Source: Cupriavidus oxalaticus
GTDB taxonomy: Bacteria; Pseudomonadota; Gammaproteobacteria; Burkholderiales; Burkholderiaceae
Direction of reading: 5' to 3'
DNA length: 64,000 nt
Assembly (NCBI RefSeq): GCF_016894385.1
Contig: NZ_CP069811.1
Location: 224,501 to 288,500 of the forward strand
Shown: positions 16,603 to 25,949 of the stretch, in pieces
How the letters are laid out: the number at the start of each line of letters is the position of its first letter
Position numbering within the stretch: the first letter of the stretch is position 1
Made by a program: the position numbers and the translations under genes
Notes under the pieces: model-generated
Told to the model about the DNA's origin: nothing
The model's input: only the letters and a program-made list of their open reading frames with translations
Databases searched by the model: none

Positions 16603-18567
16603 ATGATTGCCCTGAGTACCGTCCTGTTGCTGCTCGCCGCCCTGCTGGGCGTGGCCGCCGTCCTCGGCGCCCGCGCCGGGCGTGCGAACGAGGGCGCCGG
16701 AAGCAGGTCGCTGCGCACGCTGACCTGGACGGCGGCGCTGTTGTCGCAACTGGCCGTCAGCCTGCCCGTGGTGGTGGTGGTGCTGTCGGGCAGCGTGCCG
16801 GTGGCCAACGACACCGCCCAGATGGCCGCCAGCTTCGCTGCCGCCGCCGCTGCCACCACCGCCGCCAAGCTGCTGCTGCAGTGGCTGCGCCAGGGCGCGC
16901 GCCTGTGGCGCGGCGCGGCGCTGCTGGCGGTGGTCGGCGGCGCCGGCATGGTGGCCGCGGCCGGCACCCACCTGGGCCGGGCCTGCGGCGCCGGCGCGTC
17001 CTCGGCACGCGCCTGTATCGACGCGGCCGGCCTGCCGCATCCCGCCTGGCTGGCAGGCGGGCTGACCGCGCTGTGCGCGCTGATGTTCGCGCTGCACCGG
17101 GCGCAGTCGCGCGGCTGGCTGCCGGTATCGCGCACCGAGGCCAGCCCCGCCGAGGATCTTGCCGACGATGCCGCGCCCGCCCTGGCGCGCGGCGCCGAGC
17201 CGCGGCTGGTGCGGCGCGGCGCCCGTATTCCCGGCCGGCTCACGGTGCGCGCCACTGCGCGCGGGCAGGGCACGGTGGGCGAGTACAGCGTCGCCACCGT
17301 GATGCCCGACCGCGTCGCGTTCGGCCGCTGGGTGGACCAGGCCATGGCCCAGGCGCGGCTGGCCGATACCGGCTGCGCCGTGCTGCTGATCCATATTGCC
17401 GACTATCGCGAGGTCGATGAAGTCTTCGAGATCCGCGCCGACGATATCCTGGCGCAGGACGCCGGCGCGCTCGCGCAGGCCGTGCTGGAGCCGCACGATT
17501 TCCTCGCGCGGCTGGCGCGCGACGAGTTCGCCGTCGGCGTGCCCGAGCTGGTGCACCACGGCCGCGCGCAGGAGCTGGGCTCGCGCGTGCTGGGCTCGCT
17601 GGCCGAGTTCATCGCCGCGCGCGGGCTGCAGATGCAGATCGGCGTCAATATCGGCATCGCCATCTACCCGCGCGACGCCCAGACTTCCGAGGCGCTGATG
17701 CAGGCCGCGCGCGTGAGCCTGGCCGAGGCCCGCGAAAGCGGCTCGAACCAGGTGCGCCTGTTCAACAGCGCCGCCGGCGAGCGCGCCCGCCGCACCCGCG
17801 TGATCCGCCGCGACCTGTGGCTGGCGATCCAGGACGATGCGCTGTCGCTGCAGTTCCAGCCCAAGTACGACGCCCGCCGCGGCACGCTGGTGGGCGCCGA
17901 GGCGCTGTGCCGCTGGCGCCATCCCGCGCTGGGCCAGGTCAGCCCGGCCGAGTTCATCGCCGTGGCCGAGCAGTCCGGCCAGATCGACAAGCTCGACGAC
18001 TGGGTGCTGACCAGCGTCTGCCGCCAGGTGCGCCTGTGGCAGGACGCCGGCCTGCCGACCGTGCCGGTGGCGATCAACGTGTCGGGGCTGCGCTTTGCCA
18101 GCCGCAATTTCCCGCAGTACCTGCTCGAGCAGATCCACCAGCACGACATCCCGCCGTCGGCGATCACGCTGGAGATCACCGAGACCGCCGCCATGAAGGA
18201 CATCGGCAAGTCGCTGGAGACGCTGGCCGAGCTGCAGTCGCTCGGCATCCAGGTGGCGCTGGACGACTTCGGCAGCGGCTATTCGAGCCTGGGCTACCTC
18301 AAGCGCCTGCGCGTGGGCACGCTCAAGATCGACCGCACGCTGATCGGCGGGCTCGACACCGATGCGCAGGGCCGCGCCATCGTCGGCTCGATGGTGGCGC
18401 TGGCGCACGAGCTGCGCATGAAGGTGGTGGCCGAAGGCGTCGAGTCGGCCTCGCAGCTGGAACTCCTCAACGAGATGGGCTGCGACGAAGTGCAGGGCTA
18501 CCTGCTGTCGCTGCCGCTCGATGCGGCGGGGTTTGCCGACGCGTTGCGTGGCCGGCAGCACGCCTGA
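16603..18567 (+). CDS. Membrane-anchored GGDEF(degenerate)-EAL c-di-GMP phosphodiesterase
   Basis: 654 residues. N-terminal hydrophobic helices (about 1-25, 45-70, 75-95, 100-120 and 145-165) make a membrane module. A GGDEF domain at about 235-395 has the signature degraded to ARDEF, so cyclase activity is not expected. The EAL domain (about 400-650) is intact: EALCRWRHP (Glu about 433), INVSGLRF, EITET, LDDFGSGYSSLGYLKRL, LKIDRTLI, VVAEGVES and VQGYLLSLPL supply all the usual metal and catalytic residues. It should hydrolyse c-di-GMP and so favour swimming. The degenerate GGDEF may bind GTP as an allosteric site. Placed just before the chemotaxis genes, a role in motility control is likely. 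Confidence 0.88.
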   Translation: MIALSTVLLLLAALLGVAAVLGARAGRANEGAGSRSLRTLTWTAALLSQLAVSLPVVVVVLSGSVPVANDTAQMAASFAAAAAATTAAKLLLQWLRQGARLWRGAALLAVVGGAGMVAAAGTHLGRACGAGASSARACIDAAGLPHPAWLAGGLTALCALMFALHRAQSRGWLPVSRTEASPAEDLADDAAPALARGAEPRLVRRGARIPGRLTVRATARGQGTVGEYSVATVMPDRVAFGRWVDQAMAQARLADTGCAVLLIHIADYREVDEVFEIRADDILAQDAGALAQAVLEPHDFLARLARDEFAVGVPELVHHGRAQELGSRVLGSLAEFIAARGLQMQIGVNIGIAIYPRDAQTSEALMQAARVSLAEARESGSNQVRLFNSAAGERARRTRVIRRDLWLAIQDDALSLQFQPKYDARRGTLVGAEALCRWRHPALGQVSPAEFIAVAEQSGQIDKLDDWVLTSVCRQVRLWQDAGLPTVPVAINVSGLRFASRNFPQYLLEQIHQHDIPPSAITLEITETAAMKDIGKSLETLAELQSLGIQVALDDFGSGYSSLGYLKRLRVGTLKIDRTLIGGLDTDAQGRAIVGSMVALAHELRMKVVAEGVESASQLELLNEMGCDEVQGYLLSLPLDAAGFADALRGRQHA

Positions 18568-18772
18568 GCGCCGCACGCAGAAACACCACGGCGGAAAGAA
18601 AAACGCCAAAAACGCTACAGCGTCGCGCCAGCTGTGCCGATATCCACGCTGGCAGGGCCCGCGCGCTTGCAGCGCGGCCCTGCGCCGGCCTGTCCGCGCC
18701 GGCCGCGCCCCCGGCGCCTAGCACTGCTTCAGCATTCGGCGGATCAACCGAGCCCTGCCAACGGAGGCGCCA

Positions 18773-19192
18773 ATGTCATTGCCCAGCATCCTCGTCGTCG
18801 ACGATTCCCCCTCGCTACGCCGCATGATCGGCGCATGCCTGCGTGCCGCCGGGTTCGATGTCACCGAGGCCGCCGACGGCGAACAGGCGTATGCGCTGGC
18901 CGACACCGCGGCTGCGGACGAGGCCGCGGAGCACGCCGCATTCGGCATGCTGGTCACCGACCAGGTCATGCCCGGCATGGACGGCCTGACCCTGATCCGC
19001 CGCCTGCGCGCCAGCGCGCGCTACGCCGCCATCCCCATCCTGATGCTGACCACCGAGCATGACGGCAGTATCCGCGAGCAGGCCCGTGCCGCGGGCGCCT
19101 CGGGCTTCCTGCCCAAGCCCTTCGATCCCGATGCCTTGATGCAGGCCGTCGCGGCGCTGCTGGCGCCCCAGCACCCCTCCTCGGAAGGGTAA
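18773..19192 (+). CDS. CheY-like single-domain response regulator
   Basis: 139 residues, receiver domain only. Acidic pocket Asp10/Asp11 (ILVVDDSPSLRRMI), phospho-acceptor Asp63 (LVTDQVMPGMDG), Thr93 (ILMLTTE) and Lys115 (LPKPF) are all present. Compared with CheY there is an Ala/Glu-rich insertion of about nine residues before the acceptor strand. It starts the cluster cheY-like, cheW, aer-like, receptor, so it may be an additional motor-tuning or phosphate-sink CheY. The preceding 205-bp spacer contains a GC-rich hairpin (18652-18683) without a T-run. Confidence 0.87.
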   Translation: MSLPSILVVDDSPSLRRMIGACLRAAGFDVTEAADGEQAYALADTAAADEAAEHAAFGMLVTDQVMPGMDGLTLIRRLRASARYAAIPILMLTTEHDGSIREQARAAGASGFLPKPFDPDALMQAVAALLAPQHPSSEG

Positions 19193-19309
19193 GGAAGACG
19201 CCGCGCCGGCCTTCAGTCCCCCCGCTTGCTGCCGTAAACACTGGTGGGCGAAATCACGCCCCGGCGCCATGCGCCAGGAAACCGGCATGACCAGATTGGG
19301 GGGCTGACG

Positions 19310-19807
19310 ATGAAGCATATCGACAAGGCAAACGGCGCGGCAGGCGCGAACGAAGGCGCGGGCGAGGAGTTCCTGGCCTTCACGCTGGGCCGCGAAGAGT
19401 ACGGCATCGATATCCTGAAGGTGCAGGAAATCCGCGGCTACGAGTCGGTCACCCAGCTTGCCAATGCGCCCGACTACATCAAGGGCGTGATCAACCTGCG
19501 CGGCATCATCGTGCCGATCGTCGACCTGCGCATCAAGTTCCGGCAGGCCAACGTCAGCTATGACCAGTACACCGTGGTCATCATCGTCGATCTCAACGAG
19601 CGCACCACCGGCATCGTCGTCGACGGCGTCTCCGACGTGCTGACGCTGACGCCTGCGCAGATCAAGCCCACGCCGCATTTTTCCGGCGAACTGGCTACCG
19701 ACTACATCCGCGGCCTCGGCTCGGTCGAGCAGCGCATGCTGATCCTGGTCGATATCGAGAAGCTGCTCAATACCGACGAACTGGCCGCGCTCGACGCCAT
19801 GGCCTGA
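19310..19807 (+). CDS. cheW: Chemotaxis adaptor CheW (first copy)
   Basis: 165 residues from the ATG at 19310 (preceded by GGGGGGCTGACG); the longer frame to 19244 has no ribosome binding site. The fold is that of CheW, a double SH3-like beta protein: [72 protein letters not shown] and [11 protein letters not shown]. It couples receptors to CheA at the membrane array. A second CheW (29996-30490) is about as similar as paralogues in one genome. The N-terminal 20 residues are an extra Ala/Gly-rich tail. Its neighbours are two receptors, so it may serve those arrays specifically. Confidence 0.93.
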   Translation: MKHIDKANGAAGANEGAGEEFLAFTLGREEYGIDILKVQEIRGYESVTQLANAPDYIKGVINLRGIIVPIVDLRIKFRQANVSYDQYTVVIIVDLNERTTGIVVDGVSDVLTLTPAQIKPTPHFSGELATDYIRGLGSVEQRMLILVDIEKLLNTDELAALDAMA

Positions 19808-19937
19808 CCCCTGCCACACCTGCCTGTTCGCCCCCGCCGTCCGGCCGGCGCACCGCGCCTGCCGGATCGTATCCGCCCGGATTTGCACCATGCCTGGCAG
19901 CCATGGTTTCTTCGGGCAAGCAGTATCGATGTCATCC

Positions 19938-21587
19938 ATGCGAAACAACCAACCCGTTACGCAGCGCGAATACCAGCTCTCACCATCGGACTACCTGATC
20001 TCGCGCACGGACCTCAAGGGCCGTATCACCTTCGCCAACCGCACCTTTATCGAGGCCAGCGGCTTTGCGGCGGAGGAATTGCTGGGCGCGCCGCATAACC
20101 TGGTGCGCCACCCCGACATGCCGCCCGAGGCGTTTGCCGACCTGTGGCAGAACCTGGAAGCCGGCCGCAGCTGGATGGGCGTGGTCAAGAACCGCCGCAA
20201 GAACGGCGACTTCTACTGGGTCAATGCCACCGTGACGCCCACGCGCGTCGACGGCCGCGTGGTCGGCTATACCTCGGTGCGTTCGATGCCTTCGCGCGAG
20301 CAGGTCGAGGCCGCCGGCGCGCTGTATGCGCGCTTCCGTGCGGGACGCGCCGCCGGGCTGGCGATCCGCGATGGCGCCGTGGTGCGCACCGGCATCGCTG
20401 GTTTCGTCCAACGTGCGCTGCGCATGAACCTGAAGCGCCGCATCCTGTGGGCGCAGGCGGGCGGGCTGGTGTGGTTCCTGGCGGCGCTGGCAGCGGTCGA
20501 GATCCTGGATCCCGCGGCTGCCGCGACGCTGCGTCCGTGGCTGTGGGGCGGCTTCGCGCTGGCGCTGGCCACCGCGTTCGCCGCCGGCACCATGCTGCTG
20601 GCGCGCGTGCACCGGCCGGTGGGCGACATGCTGGACTTTGCGCTGCGCCTGGGCGCGGGCGACCTGACCACGCGTTTTGAGCATCGCAGCGACGACGAGA
20701 TCGGCGCGCTGGCGCAGGCGATGCAGACCATGCAGCGCAGCCTGCTGTCGGTGGTGCATGAAATCCAGGAAGGCATGGCCAGCATCTCCACCGCGACGCG
20801 CCAGGTTGCGGCCGGCAACAACGACCTGTCGCAGCGCACGGAGCAGCAGGCCGCGTCGCTGGAAGAGACCGCTTCCAGCATGGAAGAGCTGACCAGCACC
20901 GTGCGCCAGAACGCCGACAATGCGCGCCAGGCCAGCGGGCTGGCGGCCAATGCGTCGGAGACCGCGCTGCGCGGCGGCGAAGTGGTGGGCCGCGTGGTGC
21001 AGACCATGGACGAGATCAACGATGCGTCCAGGAAGATCGTCGACATCATCGGCGTGATCGAGGGCATTGCCTTCCAGACCAACATCCTGGCGCTGAATGC
21101 CGCGGTGGAAGCCGCGCGCGCCGGCGAGCAGGGCCGCGGCTTTGCGGTGGTGGCGGGCGAGGTGCGCAGCCTGGCGCAGCGCAGCGCCAATGCGGCGAAG
21201 GAAATCAAGGGCCTGATCGGCGATACCGTCGAGCGTGTCGACAATGGCTCGGCGCTGGTGGGCCAGGCCGGCAAGACCATGGACGAGATCGTGCAGGCGG
21301 TGAAGTCCGTGACCGACATCATGGGCGAGATCAGCGCGGCCTCGGCCGAGCAGAGTGCCGGCATCGAACAGGTCAACCAGGCGGTGGCGCAGATGGACGA
21401 AGGCACGCAGCAAAACGCCGCGCTGGTGGAACAGGCGGCAGCGGCGGCAGGCTCGCTCGAAGAGCAGGCACTGCGGCTGCGCGATGCCGTCGCCACCTTC
21501 CGCGTCAGCATGCAGGCCGAGATTCGTCCACAACGCCTGCCGGCAGCGCAGCGCGAAGCGGCGGCCCGGTCCGTGGCACAGGCTTAG
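19938..21587 (+). CDS. aer: Aer-type PAS-domain chemoreceptor (energy/aerotaxis)
   Basis: About 549 residues from the ATG at 19938 ([12 protein letters not shown]); ATGs at 19890 and 19929 are also in frame and no start has a strong SD. Residues 20-120 are a PAS domain very like E. coli Aer: [51 protein letters not shown]. This fold binds FAD and senses redox state. It continues with a hydrophobic hairpin (about 165-215), HAMP and a methyl-accepting signalling domain with the conserved tip ([28 protein letters not shown]). There is no C-terminal CheR-binding pentapeptide. Its signalling domain is almost identical at DNA level to that of the next gene. Confidence 0.9.
   Translation: MRNNQPVTQREYQLSPSDYLISRTDLKGRITFANRTFIEASGFAAEELLGAPHNLVRHPDMPPEAFADLWQNLEAGRSWMGVVKNRRKNGDFYWVNATVTPTRVDGRVVGYTSVRSMPSREQVEAAGALYARFRAGRAAGLAIRDGAVVRTGIAGFVQRALRMNLKRRILWAQAGGLVWFLAALAAVEILDPAAAATLRPWLWGGFALALATAFAAGTMLLARVHRPVGDMLDFALRLGAGDLTTRFEHRSDDEIGALAQAMQTMQRSLLSVVHEIQEGMASISTATRQVAAGNNDLSQRTEQQAASLEETASSMEELTSTVRQNADNARQASGLAANASETALRGGEVVGRVVQTMDEINDASRKIVDIIGVIEGIAFQTNILALNAAVEAARAGEQGRGFAVVAGEVRSLAQRSANAAKEIKGLIGDTVERVDNGSALVGQAGKTMDEIVQAVKSVTDIMGEISAASAEQSAGIEQVNQAVAQMDEGTQQNAALVEQAAAAAGSLEEQALRLRDAVATFRVSMQAEIRPQRLPAAQREAAARSVAQA
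20811..21355 (+). repeat. Near-identical receptor signalling module, copy 1
   Basis: 545 bp inside the Aer-like gene match 22493-23037 in the next receptor with about eight substitutions by eye (roughly 98.5 percent). Most differences are synonymous. The genes differ fully outside this block, which points to gene conversion or a recent module duplication. Confidence 0.9.
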
Positions 21588-21619
21588 TACGAAGCTATCA
21601 GTAACAAGGGGGAGTTGCT

Positions 21620-23461
21620 ATGCAGTGGTTTAATCAATTGCGCGTCACGACCAGGCTGGTTGCCGGATTCCTGGTCGTCGCGGTGATCGGCGCCGTCATG
21701 GGGCTGTTGGGCGTCGTCAACATGGGGCGCATGGCCGACTGGACCGACAAGATCTATCACGGCGACCTGCAGGCACTGAAGGCCGTGCAGGACGCCAACA
21801 TCAACCTGGTCTACGCCAGCCGCTCGCAGATCGGCCTGCTGTCGGCGTCGACCATGGGCGAGCGCGCCACCGAGAAGGAGCTGATCGCCAGGTCGCTGGG
21901 CGTGATGGACGAGCGTATCCGCAGTGTGGCAGGCGCCTTCTCGTCGACCTCCGAGTCGCAGGCAATGGTCAAGCAATACCACGACCTGGCGCCAGCCTTC
22001 CGCGCGCGCATGGAAAAGTATGTCGAGCTGGTCAGCAAGCAGCCGCTGGATACCTCGCAGTTCGAGAGCCAGGTGTTCACCGAGAGCGCCGACCTGCTCA
22101 AGGACAGCCATGCGCTGGAAGACGTGATGGCGAAGATGGTCAAGCGCCGCGACGACCGTGCCCGCAGCAACAACGAGGAAGCGCGCAGCGTCTATGACGC
22201 CACCCGGGTGTGGATGCTGGCGCTGGTGCTGGGCGGCGTCGCGCTGTCGGTGCTGCTGGGCGTGTTCCTGGCGCGTGGACTGTCGCGCCAGCTCGGCGGC
22301 GAGCCGGGCTATGCGGCCGAGATCGCGAAGCGCATCGCCGATGGCGACTTCTCCGCGACGGTGGTGACGCGCGCCGGCGACAAGAGCAGCCTGGTCTATG
22401 CCATGCAGCAGATGCAGCGGCAGCTGTCGCACATGGTCCGCGACTTCAAGGAGTCGGCGGAATCGATCGGCACGGCCTCGCGTGAAATTGCCGCCGGCAA
22501 CAACGACCTGTCGCAGCGCACGGAGCAGCAGGCCGCGTCGCTGGAAGAGACCGCTTCCAGCATGGAAGAGCTGACCAGCACCGTGCGCCAGAACGCCGAC
22601 AATGCGCGCCAGGCCAGCGGGCTGGCGGCCAATGCGTCGGAGACCGCGCTGCGCGGTGGCGAAGTGGTGGGCCGCGTGGTGCAGACCATGGACGAGATCA
22701 ACGATGCGTCCAGGAAGATCGTCGACATCATCGGCGTGATCGAGGGCATTGCCTTCCAGACCAATATCCTGGCGCTGAACGCCGCGGTGGAAGCCGCGCG
22801 CGCCGGCGAGCAGGGCCGCGGCTTTGCCGTGGTCGCGGGCGAGGTGCGCAGCCTGGCGCAGCGCAGCGCCAATGCGGCGAAGGAAATCAAGGGCCTGATC
22901 GGCGATACCGTCGAGCGTGTCGACAACGGCTCGGCGCTGGTGGGCCAGGCCGGCAAGACCATGGACGAGATCGTGCAGGCGGTGAAGCGCGTGACCGACA
23001 TCATGGGCGAGATCAGCGCGGCCTCGGCCGAGCAGAGCTCCGGCATCGAGCAGGTCAACCAGGCCGTGGCGCAGATGGACGAGGTGACGCAGCAGAACGC
23101 GGCACTGGTCGAGCAGGCCGCGGCCGCTGCCGGCGCGCTGGAAGAGCAGGCCGGCCGCCTGCAGGGCGCGGTGGCGATGTTCCGCCTGGCGGCGGAGGAT
23201 GCGCACGCATCGTTCTCGCTGCCGGCGCAGGCATCAGTTTCCGCAGCAGCGCCCGGCAAGGCCGCAGGCAAGGTGCGCACGCCGGCATCGCGCAAGCGCG
23301 CGGCCCCGGCGGTTCCGGCTGCGGCCACCGTAGCGGCAACGGCATCCGCCGAAGCCGACGCGCCGCAAGCGGCCGCGCCCGCGCAGCCGGCGGTCACCGC
23401 TGCACGCACGCCGCGCCCCGCGCTGGCCGGTGCCGACAACGGCGACTGGAGCGCGTTCTGA
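21620..23461 (+). CDS. Methyl-accepting chemotaxis protein (Tar/Tsr type)
   Basis: 613 residues, with GGGGGAG directly before the ATG. Layout: transmembrane helix about 8-32 ([22 protein letters not shown]), periplasmic four-helix-bundle ligand domain about 33-190, second transmembrane helix about 192-215, HAMP to about 270, then methylation helices and the conserved tip, and finally an Ala/Pro-rich flexible tail ending [13 protein letters not shown] matches the W-x-x-F type pentapeptide that tethers CheR and CheB in high-abundance receptors. The ligand is unknown. It is followed by a dispersed repeat rather than a terminator. Confidence 0.93.
   Translation: MQWFNQLRVTTRLVAGFLVVAVIGAVMGLLGVVNMGRMADWTDKIYHGDLQALKAVQDANINLVYASRSQIGLLSASTMGERATEKELIARSLGVMDERIRSVAGAFSSTSESQAMVKQYHDLAPAFRARMEKYVELVSKQPLDTSQFESQVFTESADLLKDSHALEDVMAKMVKRRDDRARSNNEEARSVYDATRVWMLALVLGGVALSVLLGVFLARGLSRQLGGEPGYAAEIAKRIADGDFSATVVTRAGDKSSLVYAMQQMQRQLSHMVRDFKESAESIGTASREIAAGNNDLSQRTEQQAASLEETASSMEELTSTVRQNADNARQASGLAANASETALRGGEVVGRVVQTMDEINDASRKIVDIIGVIEGIAFQTNILALNAAVEAARAGEQGRGFAVVAGEVRSLAQRSANAAKEIKGLIGDTVERVDNGSALVGQAGKTMDEIVQAVKRVTDIMGEISAASAEQSSGIEQVNQAVAQMDEVTQQNAALVEQAAAAAGALEEQAGRLQGAVAMFRLAAEDAHASFSLPAQASVSAAAPGKAAGKVRTPASRKRAAPAVPAAATVAATASAEADAPQAAAPAQPAVTAARTPRPALAGADNGDWSAF
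22493..23037 (+). repeat. Near-identical receptor signalling module, copy 2
   Basis: Partner of 20811-21355 (offset 1682 bp). It covers the methylation helix, the tip and part of the second methylation helix. Confidence 0.9.
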
Positions 23462-23537
23462 CCCCGCCATATGCTCCCATCGCGCATACGCGCCGGGCGG
23501 CGGCCGCGGAGGCTGCTGACAAATTGATGGTGCGACT

Positions 23538-23670
23538 GTTTTCTCCCCCTCTCTGGGAGAGCGGCGGAGGAGAGGGCAGGCGCTGCCGCGAAGTGAGGCG
23601 GCGTCATACTTGCCAGGCGCCGGCCCTCTCCCCCGGCCCCTCTCCCGCCAGCGGGAGAAGGGAGCAAACC
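23538..23670. repeat. Dispersed imperfect-palindrome repeat, family 2, copy 1
   Basis: About 133 bp with CTCCC/GGGAG-rich arms. The outer ends are GTTTTCTCCCCCTCTC and its approximate complement GGGAGAAGGGAGCAAACC. The same element occurs at 59895-60029, with shared blocks such as GAAGTGA, TGCCAG and CCCCGGCCCCTCTCCCGC. Together they look like a genome-wide intergenic repeat of this organism. It separates the receptor from the next gene and may end transcription by its hairpins. Confidence 0.75.
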
Positions 23671-23687
23671 GGCGGGATGGCAATGCC

Positions 23688-24422
23688 ATGACGAGCGAGA
23701 TCACCCTGGCCCTGCCGCCCGATGACGCGGCCAGGCTACGCAAGGAATTCGACCAGTTCATCGGCGTCTCGACCGGGCTGGACCGCGAGTTCCTGCCGCC
23801 CGAGTTCAACGACTTCCTGCGCGCCCGGCTGCTGCAGCACGATGGCCCGCTGACCGAGCGCGCCGTGAACCGGCTGTTGTCCGGCGGCGAGTATGGCTGG
23901 GCCCGGCGCGTGTTCGACAAGCAGTTGCCCAACGCGCTGGCGGCGCTGATGCGCGACGCGCAGCGCTTCGGCTTTGGCCTCGCGGTGCAGCCGGACTGGA
24001 CGGCGGCGCAGCGCCTTGCGCACGCGCGCGAATGGGCCGCGAAGGTGCTGACCGAGTGCGGGGCCGATGACGGTTTCACGGAAGCGCTGGCGACCCAGGT
24101 CGCGGCCTCGGCCGAAGACGTGCGTGCGCTCGAGGCGCGCATGCGCACGCCGGCATGGCGGCTGGCCGAAAGCCTGCGCCAGCGTGCCTATGACCTGATG
24201 TACGCGCTGCAGACCGAAGACAACGAGGCCACGGGCCGTGCCCGCGTCGGCGAGCTGCGCGGCATGCTGGGACTGGCGCTCGAGTATGGCTCGGTGCAGC
24301 CGGAAGAAGCCGCGCGCGTGCTCGAGCAGGTGGAGCGCTCGCGTCCCGCGTTGTTCCGCGATGCGCCCGACGATGTCTTTGCGCGGCTGGCGGCGTGGCT
24401 GCGGCGCATGTTCGGCGGTTGA
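23688..24422 (+). CDS. Hypothetical protein, mostly helical
   Basis: 244 residues from the ATG at 23688 (MTSEITLALPPDDAARLRKEFDQFIG); an upstream start at 23610 lies inside the repeat and is rejected. No signal peptide or membrane helix. The composition suggests an all-helical soluble protein (ERAVNRLLSGGEYGWARRVFDKQLPNALAALMRDAQRFGFG and several amphipathic helices to the end WLRRMFGG). I do not recognise a family. It lies between the chemoreceptor and flhDC, so it could be a motility accessory, but position is the only evidence. Confidence 0.7.
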   Translation: MTSEITLALPPDDAARLRKEFDQFIGVSTGLDREFLPPEFNDFLRARLLQHDGPLTERAVNRLLSGGEYGWARRVFDKQLPNALAALMRDAQRFGFGLAVQPDWTAAQRLAHAREWAAKVLTECGADDGFTEALATQVAASAEDVRALEARMRTPAWRLAESLRQRAYDLMYALQTEDNEATGRARVGELRGMLGLALEYGSVQPEEAARVLEQVERSRPALFRDAPDDVFARLAAWLRRMFGG

Positions 24423-24581
24423 ACGCGCGCGTGCCGCGTCCGCGGATTTGGGACATGCCGTTTTCGGACAGGGCAGGGGCAGCCGCGTACGCGGTGAACA
24501 CTCCGCACGCACTTCGTCAATAGAGAAATCCAGCAGGCACCCGAAGTGCGTTCCCGCACCTTTGGCTGTTATGACGATTGC

Positions 24582-24756
24582 GTTACAACGTTGACCGAAA
24601 TCAAGTGACAGGCCTGTGAAATGTTACAAAGTTCGCGATCTTCCATGTATGTTTCATGCGACATTTGTGAACCCCCGCGTAAGTAGGGATTGGCATTGCG
24701 GTCGAATTGCCGATATAAACGTACCGGTCTCACTTACACTCTGTAACACTTGTAAC
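24582..24756. promoter_or_regulatory. Upstream control region of flhDC
   Basis: The 485 bp between 24423 and 24907 are markedly AT-richer than the genes and form a long upstream region, as expected for a master operon with many inputs. GTTACA occurs at 24582-24587 and 24623-24628, and its complement TGTAAC at 24742-24747 and 24751-24756, the last two in tandem at 9-bp spacing. A perfect palindrome ACAGGCCTGT lies at 24608-24617 within a CRP-like GTGACAGGCCTGTGAA. I cannot place a single promoter with certainty. Confidence 0.4.
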
Positions 24757-24907
24757 GGGGTCGATCGCAGTGTGACATGGGCGCAGTTCCTTTAAGTCGT
24801 ACGTTGTACCCGCCCAACCGCAGACAAACGATCTGGTCGCCGGAGCCCTCGGGCCTGGTAAGCGCCGGACAAGCGGCAAAGGTGGGTTTTTTGGTAGCGG
24901 GGAAAAA

Positions 24908-25225
24908 TTGGAAAGCAGTGAAGTTCTCCAGGAGATCAGGGAGGTCAACCTCGCCTATCTGCTGCTCGCGCAACGACTCGTGCGCGAAAACCAGGTCGAA
25001 GCCATGTTCCGGCTCGGGGTCAGCAAGGAAATCGCGGATATCCTCGGCAAGCTGACTTCGGCGCAACTCGTCAAGCTCGCGGCATCCAACATGGTGCTGT
25101 GCAGGTTCCGCTTCGACGACCATGCGCTTCTGTCCACGCTCACCCACACGGCCAAGAGCCACGACATGCAGCAGATCCACGCCGCGATCCTGCTTGCTCG
25201 CCAGCCTGTGGAGTCACTCAATTGA
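24908..25225 (+). CDS. flhD: Flagellar transcriptional activator FlhD
   Basis: 105 residues, beginning at a TTG codon (24908) after GGGG; no ATG or GTG gives a FlhD-like start. It matches FlhD throughout: [63 protein letters not shown], and [12 protein letters not shown]. Cys65, which makes the inter-subunit disulphide in the E. coli protein, is conserved. FlhD with FlhC forms the D4C2 activator of class 2 flagellar genes. Its stop overlaps the flhC start (TTGA), indicating translational coupling. The rare start codon may keep expression low. Confidence 0.95.
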   Translation: MESSEVLQEIREVNLAYLLLAQRLVRENQVEAMFRLGVSKEIADILGKLTSAQLVKLAASNMVLCRFRFDDHALLSTLTHTAKSHDMQQIHAAILLARQPVESLN

Positions 25226-25830
25226 CCGCGCTGCTGAAGGCCGAGCCGAACCGGAGTTTCACGGCCACCTCCGCAGCCACCCCACGCAAGAGCGTTCTCC
25301 AGGATGCCAACCAGACCCAGCTCGCCATCGAGCTGATCGGCCTGGGTGCGCGCCTGCAGGTGCTGGAAGCCGAGACCACGCTGTCGCGCGACCGGCTCAT
25401 CCGCCTGTACAAGGAACTGCGCGGAGTCTCGCCTCCCAAGGGCATGCTGCCCTTCTCGACGGACTGGTTCACCACCTGGCTGCCGAATATCCACTCGTCG
25501 CTGTTCTTCTCTGCCTACCAGTTCATGGTGCAGGAAGGCGAGACCGTGGGCATCCGCGCCGTGGTGGCGGCCTATCGCCTGTACCTCGAGCACGTTTCGC
25601 TGCTCGGCGGTGAAATTGTCTTAAGTTTCACGCGTGCCTGGACGTTAGTACGGTTCTTCGAGAGCAATATGCTGCAGCTGTCCCGCTGCACGTGTTGCGG
25701 CGGACAGTTCGTCACGCACGCGTATGAGCCGCACGCGAACTTCGTGTGCAGCCTGTGCCGTCCGCCCTCGCGCGCAGGGAAAGTGAAAAAGCTCTCGAAA
25801 GACGCCGCCGCCGTACAGACCACCGCCTGA
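25222..25830 (+). CDS. flhC: Flagellar transcriptional activator FlhC
   Basis: 202 residues from a TTG at 25222 that overlaps the flhD stop (TTGA). The frame is open upstream to 25099, but that part overlaps flhD. Family motifs: [79 protein letters not shown]. The zinc site is complete: Cys156 and Cys159 in CTCCGG plus Cys176 and Cys179 in CSLC. It partners FlhD to bind flagellar class 2 promoters, most likely those before flgB/flgA here. A GC-rich hairpin zone follows the gene. Confidence 0.95.
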   Translation: MTALLKAEPNRSFTATSAATPRKSVLQDANQTQLAIELIGLGARLQVLEAETTLSRDRLIRLYKELRGVSPPKGMLPFSTDWFTTWLPNIHSSLFFSAYQFMVQEGETVGIRAVVAAYRLYLEHVSLLGGEIVLSFTRAWTLVRFFESNMLQLSRCTCCGGQFVTHAYEPHANFVCSLCRPPSRAGKVKKLSKDAAAVQTTA

Positions 25831-25912
25831 TCCTGGTTGAGGTCCGTCGGCCGGCAAGCTTGCAGCGCTGGCGGACGGACCACTCCCCGTTCGCCCGTGC
25901 GCGGGCCATTGT

Positions 25913-25934
25913 GCGTGACTGACGCGCGTTTTTT
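25913..25934 (+). terminator. Weak possible terminator between flhC and motA
   Basis: GCGT (25913-25916), loop GACTG, ACGC (25922-25925), then a T-run at 25929-25934. The stem is only four pairs, so it may pause rather than stop RNA polymerase. A larger GTCCGTC/GACGGAC hairpin lies just upstream. No sigma-28 promoter is visible before motA, so read-through from flhDC is probably needed. Confidence 0.3.
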
Positions 25935-25949
25935 GACGGGGATCCCATC

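Noticed and set aside
18652..18683. GC-rich hairpin after the GGDEF-EAL gene as a terminator
   Set aside because: There is no T-run on either side; it could equally be chance in GC-rich DNA.
25840..25949. Sigma-28 promoter before motA
   Set aside because: No TAAAG/GCCGATAA-like pair is present; only hairpins and a T-run were found.
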